A stretch of DNA of 34,078 nt, from positions 1 to 34,078 of the forward strand of contig QIGN01000103.1 in assembly GCA_003228955.1 (NCBI GenBank), written 5' to 3'. This document shows, piece after piece, positions 17,845 to 26,277 of the stretch; the first letter of the stretch is position 1; the number at the start of each line of letters is the position of its first letter. Under the pieces are notes generated by a model. It was not told where the DNA came from. It saw only the letters and a list, made by a program, of their open reading frames with translations, and did no database searches. Made by a program: the position numbers and the translations under genes. The stretch comes from Hyphomicrobiales bacterium (GTDB lineage: Bacteria > Pseudomonadota > Alphaproteobacteria > Rhizobiales > Methyloligellaceae).

Positions 17845-19635
17845 TCACGCGTCCGCGCCCTTGCCAGCGTCATCGCCCGCGGGCGATGCATCTTCTTTTG
17901 CCGGCGCCGCCTCCGCTTCTTTTGCCGGCGCCGCCTCCGCTTCTTTTGCCGGTGGCGCCTCCGCTTCTTTTGCCGGCGGCGCCTCCGCGCTGGCGTCCGC
18001 GGGGGCCTCGCCCTCCGCATTTTCCGCGGCCTCCGCACCGTCCGAAGACTCAGTCTCTTCGCCTTCGCCCTGCAAATCTTCTTCCGTAATCCAGCCCGCC
18101 TTGACACGCGCGGCCATGATCATGGCTTCCGTATCTGGCCGCGCGAGCCCGAATTCTTCCAGATAGCCCGCATGGCGGACACTTTCGCCTTCCACCTTCT
18201 CATGCCAGCCTGACAGGTCATCGGTAACGCAGCCGGCGAAATCCTCCACCGTTTTGATTTCATTCCCGCCAAGCGCGACCATCATCTCCAGTGTCATGCC
18301 GGGGATTTCCGACATGGCATCCTCCACGCCCAGTTTTTTGCGCTTCTTGTTGAGTTCCTGTTCGCGCCGGTCCAGATATTCGCGCGCGCGGGTCTGGATT
18401 TCAGTTGCCGTTTCCTCGTCGAAGCCCTCGATGTTGGCGATTTCCGCAATCTCAACGAAAGCGGCCTCTTCCACCGAAGTAAACCCTTCGGAGGCAAGAA
18501 GCTGGGCAATCACCTCGTCCACGTCGAGCGTTTCCATGAACATCTGGGAGCGCTCGGCAAACTCTTTCTGACGGCGCTCGGACTCTTCGGCTTCGGTCAG
18601 GATGTCGATGTCCCAGCCGGTCAGCTGGGACGCCAGGCGCACATTCTGCCCGCGCCGTCCGATGGCAAGCGAAAGCTGGGTGTCGGGCACCACGACTTCA
18701 ATGCGCTCGGCGTCCTCATCGAGCACCACTTTAACGACTTCGGCGGGCGCCAGCGCGTTGACGATGAAATGGGCCGCGTCGGGCGACCACTGAATGATGT
18801 CGATCTTCTCGCCCTGGAGCTCGTTCACGACCGCCTGTACGCGGCTGCCGCGCATCCCGACGCAGGCGCCAACCGGATCGATCGAGGTGTCGTTGGACAG
18901 GACCGCGATTTTGGCGCGGCTGCCGGGATCGCGGGCCACCGATTTGATCTCGACAATATTGTCGTAAATCTCCGGCACTTCCTGCGCGAACAGCTTGGCC
19001 ATGAATTCGGGGCGCGTGCGGGAGAGAAATATCTGCGGACCGCGCTGCTCGGAGCGCACGTCATAGATGTAGGCGCGAACCCGGTCTCCGTAGCGGAAAT
19101 TTTCCCGCGGCAGGGAATCGTCGCGCCGCACGATCGCCTCGCCGCGCCCCAGATCAACGATGATGTTGCCATATTCAACGCGCTTGACGACGCCATTCAC
19201 GACCTCGCCGACCCGGTCCTTATATTCCTCAAACTGGCGCTCGCGTTCCGCTTCGCGGACTTTCTGGACGATCACCTGCTTGGCGTTCTGCGCGGCCACG
19301 CGCCCGAAATCGAGAGGCGGCAGCGCCTCGGCGATATAGTCGCCGAGCGCGGCCGCCTTGTTGCGCCGCTTCGCCTCCTTCAGCGAAATCTGCGTCGCTT
19401 CCATGGTGACCGTCTCGACGATCTCAAGCAGGCGGGAGAGCAGAATTTCGCCCGTTTCGGGAGAGATTTCCGCGCGGATCTCATTCTCGCTGCCATAGCG
19501 GGACTTCGCCGCCTTCTGGATCGCGTCCTCCATGGCGGCGATGACGATCGTGCGGTCGATCGATTTCTCCCGCGCCACCGAATCCGCGATCTGCAGTAAC
19601 TCCAGCCTGTTAGCGCTGATTCCTGCCTGAACCAT
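17845..19635 (-). CDS. nusA: Transcription termination/antitermination factor NusA
   Basis: NusA binds RNA polymerase and modulates pausing, termination and antitermination. The 596-residue protein has the N-terminal polymerase-binding domain (1-135), an S1 domain (about 143-207, [27 protein letters not shown]), KH1 with GMRGSR (from 260) and KH2 with GRRG (327-330), then helix-hairpin-helix repeats. The C-terminus is an acidic, Ala/Pro/Lys/Glu-rich tail with four copies of an 8-residue repeat (550-581). The ATG at 19635 has GGAGG seven bases upstream, so the longer frame to 19683 is not used. It starts 71 bp after rimP. Confidence 0.97.
   Translation of the reverse strand: MVQAGISANRLELLQIADSVAREKSIDRTIVIAAMEDAIQKAAKSRYGSENEIRAEISPETGEILLSRLLEIVETVTMEATQISLKEAKRRNKAAALGDYIAEALPPLDFGRVAAQNAKQVIVQKVREAERERQFEEYKDRVGEVVNGVVKRVEYGNIIVDLGRGEAIVRRDDSLPRENFRYGDRVRAYIYDVRSEQRGPQIFLSRTRPEFMAKLFAQEVPEIYDNIVEIKSVARDPGSRAKIAVLSNDTSIDPVGACVGMRGSRVQAVVNELQGEKIDIIQWSPDAAHFIVNALAPAEVVKVVLDEDAERIEVVVPDTQLSLAIGRRGQNVRLASQLTGWDIDILTEAEESERRQKEFAERSQMFMETLDVDEVIAQLLASEGFTSVEEAAFVEIAEIANIEGFDEETATEIQTRAREYLDRREQELNKKRKKLGVEDAMSEIPGMTLEMMVALGGNEIKTVEDFAGCVTDDLSGWHEKVEGESVRHAGYLEEFGLARPDTEAMIMAARVKAGWITEEDLQGEGEETESSDGAEAAENAEGEAPADASAEAPPAKEAEAPPAKEAEAAPAKEAEAAPAKEDASPAGDDAGKGADA
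17893..17988 (-). repeat. Four 24-bp tandem repeats inside the nusA 3' end
   Basis: Units at 17893-17916, 17917-17940, 17941-17964 and 17965-17988 encode AEAPPAKE or AEAAPAKE. The first two units are identical; the others differ by one or two bases. A minisatellite of this kind can gain or lose units. Confidence 0.9.
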
Positions 19636-19669
19636 TACGTGCCTCCGGATAGTCTCGTATAATTGCGGA

Positions 19670-19694
19670 CAAGCCCCCCGCAATCGGGGGCTTG
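19670..19694 (-). repeat. Strong hairpin between rimP and nusA
   Basis: CAAGCCCCC (19670-19678) pairs perfectly with GGGGGCTTG (19686-19694) across a 7-base loop. On the minus strand no U-run follows, so it is not a simple terminator. It may stabilise or process the operon transcript just ahead of the nusA ribosome site. Confidence 0.6.
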
Positions 19695-19706
19695 CCGTGC
19701 GAATTC

Positions 19707-20240
19707 CTACTGTGGCGAATTCTTCCCAAGGGCCGCTTTTAGGGCCGCATCGTTCACCACCAGTTTTGCTTCCTCGATCAGGGAGACGTCCAGACCGATT
19801 GTCTGCGGCCCGTCATAACCGTCAAGTTCAACCCTGAGCCGCAGCTCGCCGTCCTCGAATCCTTCAATCTCACCCTTGAACCGGCGGCGTCCATCCACCA
19901 GCTCCTTCAACTCCACCCTGACCTGATGCCCGGCCCAGGTCATGAAATCCCTGGGGCGCACCAGCGGCCTGTTGATGCCCGGCGACGACACTTCCAGAAA
20001 ATAACCGCCCGGCAACGGATCATCGGCATCCAGCAGGGGCGACAACCGCCGGCTGACAGCCGTGCAGTCCGCGATCGTGACCGCACCGCCGGGACGCTCG
20101 ATCAGGATCTGAACGGTCGCGCCGTCCTGTCCGGTGAGCTTCACCCGCACCAGATCAAAACCAAGTTCCTGCAAAACCGGATTGGCAAGGTCGGCGATGG
20201 CCGCCGCCTGACCGGTTTCGCGCGTGAAACGCTCATCCAT
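19707..20240 (-). CDS. rimP: Ribosome maturation factor RimP
   Basis: RimP assists 30S subunit maturation. The 177-residue product contains PVLQELGFDLVRVKL, VQILIERPGGAVTIADCTAVSRRLSPLLDADDPLPGGYFLEVSSPGINRPL and the C-terminal SH3-like domain with FKGEIEGFEDGEL. The start is uncertain: the ATG at 20240 fits the family's N-terminus (TGQAAAIADL), while a GTG at 20303 would add 21 residues with no Shine-Dalgarno. It heads the rimP-nusA-ylxR-infB operon, a conserved arrangement, and lies downstream of a promoter and a terminator-like hairpin. Confidence 0.93.
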   Translation of the reverse strand: MDERFTRETGQAAAIADLANPVLQELGFDLVRVKLTGQDGATVQILIERPGGAVTIADCTAVSRRLSPLLDADDPLPGGYFLEVSSPGINRPLVRPRDFMTWAGHQVRVELKELVDGRRRFKGEIEGFEDGELRLRVELDGYDGPQTIGLDVSLIEEAKLVVNDAALKAALGKNSPQ

Positions 20241-20305
20241 GCGCTGCGCCGATTGAGCCCGTGCGCGAACCGCTATTGCAAAAAACACCGCAGTGCGCGC
20301 CACAC

Positions 20306-20336
20306 AAACAAAAAGAGCGGACCGGTGGGCCCACTC
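20306..20336 (-). terminator. Intrinsic terminator or attenuator between trmB and rimP
   Basis: On the minus strand GAGTGGGCC pairs with GGTCCGCTC (two G-U pairs) around a CACC loop (20315-20336), followed by TTTTTGTTT. It fits the end of the metK-trmB transcript. A promoter-like sequence lies upstream of the hairpin, so it could also attenuate the rimP operon. Confidence 0.7.
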
Positions 20337-20366
20337 CTGATCAAACCAAAACCATGAGTTGCTTCC

Positions 20367-20394
20367 AATATACGCGCTTTTTCGCGGTGCACAA
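20367..20394 (-). promoter_or_regulatory. Candidate promoter upstream of the rimP operon
   Basis: On the minus strand TTGTGC (20389-20394) and TATATT (20367-20372) are separated by 16 bp. The -10 matches 5 of 6 consensus bases; the -35 only 3 of 6. Transcription would start about 120 bp before rimP and pass through the hairpin at 20306-20336. Confidence 0.4.
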
Positions 20395-20442
20395 GCGCTG
20401 TTGGAATCAAAATTAACAACACGCCATTGGCGGAACCCGAGC

Positions 20443-21138
20443 CTAAATGCGCCGGAAAATCAAGGAGTGGGCCTTGCGCCCTTCGCGGAGCGCCTTTTTC
20501 TCATAGCGCGTCCGCGGCCAGTCCGGCGGGCGGACCCGCCAATCTGCGGGCCGTTCAGCCAGCCATTGAAATTTTCCGCTGGCGAAAACGGCCTCGAGCG
20601 TGACACGCACATAGTCGGTTATGTCGCTGCCGATGCGCAACTGCGCTCCGGGCTTCATGACGCGGGCGAGTGTGGTGAGCGTTTGCGGCGAGACAAGGCG
20701 GCGCTTGTGATGGCGCGTTTTCGGCCAGGGATCGGGATAGAGGATGAACACCCGGTCAAGCGAGGCATCCTCCAGCCAGTCGAGAACCTCGCGCGCATCG
20801 CCGTCCCAGATACGGATATTGGCGAAATTTTTCTCCTCGACCTCGCCAAGCAGTTTCGCCACGCCATTGATGAATGGCTCGCAGCCGATAAATCCGGTTT
20901 GCGGATTGGCTTCGGCCTGCCAGGCGAGATGTTCGCCGGCGCCGAAACCGATCTCCAGCCAGACTTGCAGGGCGGGCCCAGGGAACAGCTCTGGCAGTGA
21001 CGCCGGTGGCGGCGTTTCAAGATCGAGACGCAGTTTTGGCAGCAACTCGTCCAGCAACCTTGACTTGCGCGGAGAGAGGCGGTGCCCCTTGCGCCGGCCA
21101 TAGGTGCGAAGGAGAGTCTGTTTGCGCTGTGCTGACAT
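20443..21138 (-). CDS. trmB: tRNA (guanine-N7-)-methyltransferase TrmB
   Basis: TrmB methylates G46 of tRNA at N7 using S-adenosylmethionine. The 231-residue protein has the methyltransferase motif EIGFGAGEHL, the catalytic-loop motif LYPDPWPKTRHHKRRL and the C-terminal TRYEKKALREGRKAHSLIF. It follows metK by 53 bp in the same direction, so the enzyme that makes S-adenosylmethionine and an enzyme that uses it are probably co-transcribed. The ATG at 21138 gives a family-length protein. Confidence 0.96.
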   Translation of the reverse strand: MSAQRKQTLLRTYGRRKGHRLSPRKSRLLDELLPKLRLDLETPPPASLPELFPGPALQVWLEIGFGAGEHLAWQAEANPQTGFIGCEPFINGVAKLLGEVEEKNFANIRIWDGDAREVLDWLEDASLDRVFILYPDPWPKTRHHKRRLVSPQTLTTLARVMKPGAQLRIGSDITDYVRVTLEAVFASGKFQWLAERPADWRVRPPDWPRTRYEKKALREGRKAHSLIFRRI

Positions 21139-21191
21139 AATCTGGAATTAATCGTACCGCCTGTTGCGCGCAACCAGGCATCAGCATTCCG

Positions 21192-22361
21192 TCAGCTCAA
21201 CTCGCTTTTCAGCGGCTCGATCAGATTGGACCACTCCCAGGAGAAGCCGCCGTCATTGTCGGGCTGGCGTCCGAAATGGCCATAAGCGGCCGTGCGCTCA
21301 TAAATCGGCCGGGAAAGCTGAAGATGCTCGCGGATACCACGCGGGGTCAGGTCCATGACCCGTCCGAGCGCCTGCTCCAGCTTGTGCTCGTCCACCGTGC
21401 CGGTGCCATAGGTATCGACATAGATCGACAGCGGCTTGGCCACGCCGATGGCGTAGGCGAGCTGGATCGAACATCTGTCCGCCAGCCCCGCGGCAACCAC
21501 GTTCTTTGCCAGATAACGCGCCGCATAGGCGGCCGAGCGGTCCACTTTGGTGGGGTCCTTGCCCGAAAAGGCGCCGCCGCCATGGGGCGCCGCTCCGCCA
21601 TAGGTATCGACAATGATCTTGCGGCCCGTGAGCCCGGCGTCGCCATCGGGTCCGCCGATGACGAATTTCCCGGTCGGATTGACGTAGAATTCATCTTCCG
21701 GGCACATCCAGCCCTCAGGCAGAACGTCCTCGACAAAGCCGCGCACGAGTTCGCGTACTTTCTTTGGCGCCACTTCCTCGCCATGCTGGGTTGAAACCAC
21801 GATGGAGGTCGCCCCCACGGGCCGGCCTTTTTCATATTTGAGCGTGATCTGGCTTTTTGAGTCCGGCCCCAGCTCCGGCGTCAGGCCCGCGTGGCGGGCC
21901 TTGGCCATTTCGTGCAGAATACCGTGGGAATAATGGATAGGCGCCGGCATAAGCGGTTCGGTCTCGTTGCAGGCATAGCCGAACATGATGCCCTGATCGC
22001 CCGCGCCTTCGTCCTTGTCCGCGCTGGCGTCCACGCCCTGGGCGATATCGGCGGACTGCTCGTGCACATGGACCCGCACCTCCGCGTTTTCCCAATGAAA
22101 ACCATCCTGCTCATAACCGATTTCGCGCACGCAGCGGCGCGCGGATTCTTCCATCGCCCCGGCGGTTATTTCGTTGGGCCCGCGGGTTTCGCCGGCCAGC
22201 ACAATGAGGTTGGTCGTGGTCAGCGTCTCGACAGCCACGCGCGAGAGCGGATCGGCCTTGAGATACAAATCCACGATCGAATCGGAAATACGGTCGCAAA
22301 TCTTGTCCGGATGGCCCTCGGACACGGACTCACTGGTGAACAGATAACTGTCGCGGGTCAC
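21192..22361 (-). CDS. metK: S-adenosylmethionine synthetase MetK
   Basis: MetK forms S-adenosylmethionine from ATP and methionine. The chosen GTG at 22361 gives 389 residues starting [23 protein letters not shown], matching the family (His17 binds ATP); a longer frame to 22469 would overlap the upstream regulator gene. [15 protein letters not shown] is the ATP-binding hexapeptide region and [19 protein letters not shown] the P-loop-like motif. AGGGGG precedes the GTG. It is 67 bp after an XRE-type regulator and before trmB, all in the same direction. No SAM riboswitch was recognised upstream. Confidence 0.97.
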   Translation of the reverse strand: MTRDSYLFTSESVSEGHPDKICDRISDSIVDLYLKADPLSRVAVETLTTTNLIVLAGETRGPNEITAGAMEESARRCVREIGYEQDGFHWENAEVRVHVHEQSADIAQGVDASADKDEGAGDQGIMFGYACNETEPLMPAPIHYSHGILHEMAKARHAGLTPELGPDSKSQITLKYEKGRPVGATSIVVSTQHGEEVAPKKVRELVRGFVEDVLPEGWMCPEDEFYVNPTGKFVIGGPDGDAGLTGRKIIVDTYGGAAPHGGGAFSGKDPTKVDRSAAYAARYLAKNVVAAGLADRCSIQLAYAIGVAKPLSIYVDTYGTGTVDEHKLEQALGRVMDLTPRGIREHLQLSRPIYERTAAYGHFGRQPDNDGGFSWEWSNLIEPLKSELS

Positions 22362-22428
22362 GCGGCCCCCTGCATACTGAGAATGATCACTCTGGAAGTG
22401 CGCTTTCTTGCAGCCTTTGGAACTTGCG

Positions 22429-22899
22429 TCAAGCGCGAGGCGGCCGTGTCTTGGAGTTGGCGCGGCCAAGTGATCTCACAAGATCGATAACCGACTTGCG
22501 GATACTGGCGTCGCTGACTTTGACAAATGCCCGGTTGAGCTCCAGCCCGTCGCGGGTGTTGAGGAATTCGTAGAGAAATTCCTCGGATTTCTCCTCGGCC
22601 ATGCCTGGAATGGCGGACCCTTCCATCTGATTCATGCCCTCATAGAAAAACCCGACCGGAACATCAAGAACCTGGGAGAGCTTGTACAGGCGGCTGGCGC
22701 CAATCCTGTTGACGCCCTTTTCGTATTTCTGGATTTGCTGGAAGGTCAAACCCATGCTGCGCCCAAGTTTTTCCTGGCTAAACCCGACAAGCATGCGCCG
22801 CAATCGCACTCGGCTTCCAACATGAACATCAACAGGATTGGGGATTTTCTTGCCCGCGGAAGACTTACCGGTTTTTGATTCGATTTTGTCACCGGGCAT
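22429..22899 (-). CDS. XRE-family helix-turn-helix regulator next to metK
   Basis: The 156-residue protein has a central helix-turn-helix (about 28-85) with the core [22 protein letters not shown] and the conserved flank [21 protein letters not shown]. The pattern [25 protein letters not shown] is characteristic of a small alphaproteobacterial family usually found beside metK; relatives have been linked to growth, symbiosis or polysaccharide control. The C-terminal half ([23 protein letters not shown]) is a probable dimerisation or sensing region of unknown ligand. It starts with ATG at 22899 (no strong Shine-Dalgarno, though AAGAAAGGA lies upstream) and probably shares an operon with metK. 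An inverted-repeat cluster upstream suggests autoregulation (inference). Confidence 0.88.
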   Translation of the reverse strand: MPGDKIESKTGKSSAGKKIPNPVDVHVGSRVRLRRMLVGFSQEKLGRSMGLTFQQIQKYEKGVNRIGASRLYKLSQVLDVPVGFFYEGMNQMEGSAIPGMAEEKSEEFLYEFLNTRDGLELNRAFVKVSDASIRKSVIDLVRSLGRANSKTRPPRA

Positions 22900-22922
22900 C
22901 CAATGACATCCTTTCTTATTGC

Positions 22923-22951
22923 TAGAATCCGAATCTGAATTCTATGATTCT
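22923..22951. promoter_or_regulatory. Inverted-repeat cluster upstream of the XRE regulator
   Basis: AGAATC (22924-22929) is inverted at GATTCT (22946-22951). TAGAAT (22923-22928) is inverted at ATTCTA (22939-22944), and GAATTC (22937-22942) is itself a palindrome. Together they form a compact, AT-rich operator-like array about 25-50 bp before the start codon. The likely binder is the adjacent regulator itself (inference). Confidence 0.45.
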
Positions 22952-23044
22952 TCTATGGACTATAATTTTGTTCGTCAAGTGTCGCGGAGTCGCGGCGGCC
23001 TCAATTACTGGTGAATTCCCGCTCCTCGTCTCCCGCTGTTCAGA

Positions 23045-24688
23045 TCAAAAGCGCTCAGTACGCCAATAATTTGCAAGAGCCCGCCAAACCACCAGTGTAA
23101 AGAGCAGCAATACGATAAATATCCACTCTCCCCACAGAACGAAAACAGTATCGCCCGCGGCGCGCGGTAACTTGACGTCCATGGCCGCGGCCTGGCCGCG
23201 CGGCAGGCGGGCGACGATTCTGCCATAGGGGTCGACGACCGCCGAAATACCGGTGTTCGCCGCGCGCACAAGCGGCAGCCCCTGCTCAACCGCGCGCACC
23301 CGCGCCTGTTGGAAATGCTGGACGGGGCCGATGCTGTCGCCAAACCACGCGTCATTGGTCAGGTTCAGCAGCCATTTCGGCGCAGTGCCGGGCTCGCGGA
23401 TGGCGCCGGGAAAGATGATCTCATAGCAAATGAGCGCAACGAAGGGAGGGATGTTGGGCGCCGTTGTCAGGCGCGGTCCCTTGCCGGACGCAAACCCCCC
23501 GAGCTGCCGGACGAGTTGCCGGAAGCCCAGCGCCTCAAGAAGTTTCTGAAAGGGGAGATATTCGCCAAAGGGCACCAGATGCACCTTGTCGTACCGGGAC
23601 AAAATTTTGGCATTGTCGTCCAGCACGAACAGGGAGTTGAAAATCTCCCGGCTTTTCGCGAGCCCGGTTGCGGCATCCACATTCTGTTGCGCGCGGGCCG
23701 CCCCGGTGATGAGCACAGACCCTTTGGGCAGCATGTCCGCGATGGCGTTAAGCGCCTCGGGGGTTTGTTCAAGCAGAAACGGAAGCGCCGATTCGGGCCA
23801 GATCAGATGAGTTGCGCCGCTGATGCGCGTGCCCGGCTTGCCCGCGCGGCTGACTTCCAGAAGACGCTGGAATATCGCCGCGCGGTTTTCAGGTTTCCAC
23901 TTGTCTTCCTGGGCAATGTTCGGCTGGACAATTCGCAAGCTAACGCCCTCGACAAAACTTTCCGGGGCATTCAGCAAACGCCACTTGCCCCACGAGAATC
24001 CGCCCGCCAGCAGCGCCAGCATCAAAAATGAATATCCGTAGCGCTTCACCGGCGGGAGGGAACCGGCCAGCCCGAGGCCCCATGCGCTCGCCGGCGCGGC
24101 GAATATCAGGACCGCCAGCAGGGTGAGGGAATAGAGACCGAAAATCGAGGCCCACTGCATCATGGGCTCGCTTGCGGTAAGGGCATATCCCGGCGCGTTC
24201 CAGGGAAACCCGGTCAGTATGTTCCCTCTCAGCCACTCGGTACTTGCGATCGCCGCGCCGAGCGCCACCACGCGCGCCGGCCCCGGACGCCAGAGCGGTC
24301 CGGCCAGGGCAGCGGCCAGGGCGAAAAAAAACGCCAGTCCCGCCGGCATCAAGGTAACGGCGAAGGGCATCAGCCAGGCGAAAATTTCAGCCTCGACAAG
24401 AAACGCGTTGCCGATCCAGTACAGCCCCGCCAGAAAAAACCCCAAGCCAAATGCCCAGCCGGTCCAGGCTCCCGCAATCAGGGACCGGCGGTTTGTCCCG
24501 CCCCGCGCGTAGCAGCCGTCGAGGAGCCAGACAAAAACCGGGAATGTCACAAACAGCACCGGCCACAGATGCAGCGGCGCCATGGACGCCACGGACACGG
24601 CCCCCGCGAGAAACGCCACTCCCATGCGGCGCAAGCCGGTCAGGTTGCCCAGGGCATGGACAACGTGCTGCATGGGTTTGTGAGTCAC
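23045..24688 (-). CDS. lnt: Apolipoprotein N-acyltransferase Lnt
   Basis: Lnt adds the third acyl chain to bacterial lipoproteins at the periplasmic face of the inner membrane. The 547-residue protein has about six hydrophobic segments in its first 220 residues, then a nitrilase-like domain with the catalytic triad Glu299 (LIWPESALPF), Lys368 (YDKVHLVPFGEYLP) and Cys421 (ALICYEIIFPG). One more hydrophobic segment (TVFVLWGEWIFIVLLLFTLVVW) ends the chain. The start is either GTG 24688 or ATG 24673 (five codons later); neither has a good ribosome site. It lies 3 bp after corC, so the two are translationally close. Confidence 0.95.
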   Translation of the reverse strand: MTHKPMQHVVHALGNLTGLRRMGVAFLAGAVSVASMAPLHLWPVLFVTFPVFVWLLDGCYARGGTNRRSLIAGAWTGWAFGLGFFLAGLYWIGNAFLVEAEIFAWLMPFAVTLMPAGLAFFFALAAALAGPLWRPGPARVVALGAAIASTEWLRGNILTGFPWNAPGYALTASEPMMQWASIFGLYSLTLLAVLIFAAPASAWGLGLAGSLPPVKRYGYSFLMLALLAGGFSWGKWRLLNAPESFVEGVSLRIVQPNIAQEDKWKPENRAAIFQRLLEVSRAGKPGTRISGATHLIWPESALPFLLEQTPEALNAIADMLPKGSVLITGAARAQQNVDAATGLAKSREIFNSLFVLDDNAKILSRYDKVHLVPFGEYLPFQKLLEALGFRQLVRQLGGFASGKGPRLTTAPNIPPFVALICYEIIFPGAIREPGTAPKWLLNLTNDAWFGDSIGPVQHFQQARVRAVEQGLPLVRAANTGISAVVDPYGRIVARLPRGQAAAMDVKLPRAAGDTVFVLWGEWIFIVLLLFTLVVWRALANYWRTERF

Positions 24689-24691
24689 TCT

Positions 24692-25726
24692 CTAAGACCC
24701 GCCGGACGCGCGAACGCGGTGAACCTTGAGCTTCTTGATGCGCCGCGCGTCGGCGTCCATCACCTCGAATTCGATACCGGTGTCATGGCGCACAAGCTCG
24801 CCGCGTACCGGCACGCGCCCCGCGAGGGCGAAAACCAGTCCGCCGAGCGTGTCCATATCTCCTTCGCGTTCGCCTGACAACAGCGAGAGACCGAGCCGCT
24901 CTTCCATCTCCTCGATCGGCGCGCGCGCATCCGCGATCAGCGCGCCCGCCTCATCTTCAACGATCAGCGGTGCGCCGTTCCGGTCATGTTCGTCCTCGAT
25001 CTCCCCGACAATCTCCTCAATAAGATCCTCAATCGAGACCAGACCGTCGGTCCCGCCATACTCATCCACAACCAGGGCCAGATGAATATGCGTGACCTGC
25101 ATGCGCAGCAGCAGGTCAAGGCCGGACATGGACGGCGGCACAAACAGCGCCTCGCGGCTTATTTCCGCTTTGGCGATGGTTTGGTCGAGATTGACGCCGC
25201 CAAGCTGAATGGCGGGCGATGGCGCACTGACGGGCGTTTTGCTCTTGACGGCTTCGGATTTTGACTCCTGCGCCGCGTTCAGGGCCTGGGTGGAAATCCA
25301 GGACAGAAAATCCTTGATATGAACCATGCCGCGCGGATCGTCGAGAGTGCCCTTATAGACCGGGATGCGCGAGTGGCCGGCATCCTTGAACACCTGTAGC
25401 AATTCTCCCAGGGTCCCGGTGTTTTCAATAGCGACAATGTCGGCGCGCGGCACCATGACGTCCTCGACCTGGAGTTCGCCGAAGCGCAGCAGATTGCCCA
25501 GCATCAGGCGTTCCTGTGTCGAAAAGCTCTGTGCGGTACTGTCTTCGTTCTCCAGCGCCTCCTCGATAATTTCGCGCGCGTCTTCGCGTTCGCCGGAAAT
25601 GCCTAGCCGGGCAAGCAGCTTGCCAAACCAGCCAGGTTGGGGACCGTCGGGTTCCGGTTCGGGCAATTTGATTTCGCCCGCCTTTTCGGGCGTGGATACA
25701 TCATTCAAAACGGGAGTCTCGCTCAC
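24692..25726 (-). CDS. corC: CBS-domain protein of the CorC/hemolysin C family
   Basis: The 344-residue protein has an acidic N-terminus, a CBS pair (about 85-145, beginning LQVEDVMVPRADIVAIE, and about 187-247, with DEYGGTDGLVSIEDLIEEIVGEIEDEHD) and a C-terminal CorC_HlyC transporter-associated domain (about 265-340). Such proteins bind adenine nucleotides and are linked to magnesium/cobalt efflux; no transmembrane segments are present, so it is a soluble regulatory subunit-like form. The start codon is GTG at 25726, overlapping the ybeY stop by 4 bp (GTGA). The ybeY-corC-lnt order is conserved in proteobacteria. Confidence 0.93.
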   Translation of the reverse strand: MSETPVLNDVSTPEKAGEIKLPEPEPDGPQPGWFGKLLARLGISGEREDAREIIEEALENEDSTAQSFSTQERLMLGNLLRFGELQVEDVMVPRADIVAIENTGTLGELLQVFKDAGHSRIPVYKGTLDDPRGMVHIKDFLSWISTQALNAAQESKSEAVKSKTPVSAPSPAIQLGGVNLDQTIAKAEISREALFVPPSMSGLDLLLRMQVTHIHLALVVDEYGGTDGLVSIEDLIEEIVGEIEDEHDRNGAPLIVEDEAGALIADARAPIEEMEERLGLSLLSGEREGDMDTLGGLVFALAGRVPVRGELVRHDTGIEFEVMDADARRIKKLKVHRVRASGGS

Positions 25727-26271
25727 TGTCCTTCACCATTTGCCACTGTTTGCGATGAATAGGGGCCGGGAATGCCGAGCTTTGCGAGAATACGCATCTC
25801 CAGATCTTCCATTTCGCCCGCCTCGCGGTCACTGGCATGATCGTAGCCCATCAGATGCAGGACACCGTGTACAACAAGATGGGCCGCATGCTGGCCAGCC
25901 GGTATACCGCGCGCCGCCGCTTCGCGCACGACCGTTTCACGCGCCAGCACCACATCGCCCAGCACCGTGGGGCCGTCATTGCAATGGGGTGCGCCGAGGC
26001 GGAAGGAGAGGACGTTTGTCGCTCCGTCCCTATTACGCCAGGTTTTGTTGAGTCCGGCGATTTCCTCATCATCGGTCAGGAGCAGCGAGACCTCGCTCGC
26101 GGACCCCTTTTCGCGTCCGCCCGCGAAGGCCGCCTGCGCGGCGCGGACAAGAAGGCCCTCTTTCAATCCCTCCCAGCGCGAACCGCGCCGGGTGATTTCC
26201 ACGGCCAGCAGCGGCAGGTCCGCCGGGTGAGGCTCGCGATGGTTTCCAGGGTCAGGTTCGAGGGAGCCCAT
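25723..26271 (-). CDS. ybeY: Endoribonuclease YbeY
   Basis: YbeY is a metal-dependent RNase involved in 16S rRNA 3' maturation and 70S ribosome quality control. The 182-residue protein has the UPF0054 zinc motif with His135, His139 and His145 in HGVLHLMGYDH. The upstream part VSLLLTDDEEIAGLNKTWRNRDGATNVLSF is the conserved substrate-channel region. It overlaps corC by 4 bp and starts 6 bp after phoH, so the phoH-ybeY-corC-lnt genes are likely one operon. Confidence 0.96.
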   Translation of the reverse strand: MGSLEPDPGNHREPHPADLPLLAVEITRRGSRWEGLKEGLLVRAAQAAFAGGREKGSASEVSLLLTDDEEIAGLNKTWRNRDGATNVLSFRLGAPHCNDGPTVLGDVVLARETVVREAAARGIPAGQHAAHLVVHGVLHLMGYDHASDREAGEMEDLEMRILAKLGIPGPYSSQTVANGEGQ

Positions 26272-26277
26272 TTGCGT

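Noticed and set aside
22362-22430. Possible SAM riboswitch upstream of metK
   Set aside because: The spacer after the XRE gene is only 67 bp and I could not find the conserved core of SAM-II or SAM/SAH riboswitches. A covariance search would settle it.
22923-22951. Irr box upstream of the XRE gene
   Set aside because: The TAGAA/TTCTA-like half-sites are 10 to 12 bp apart, not 3, so they do not fit the Irr box.
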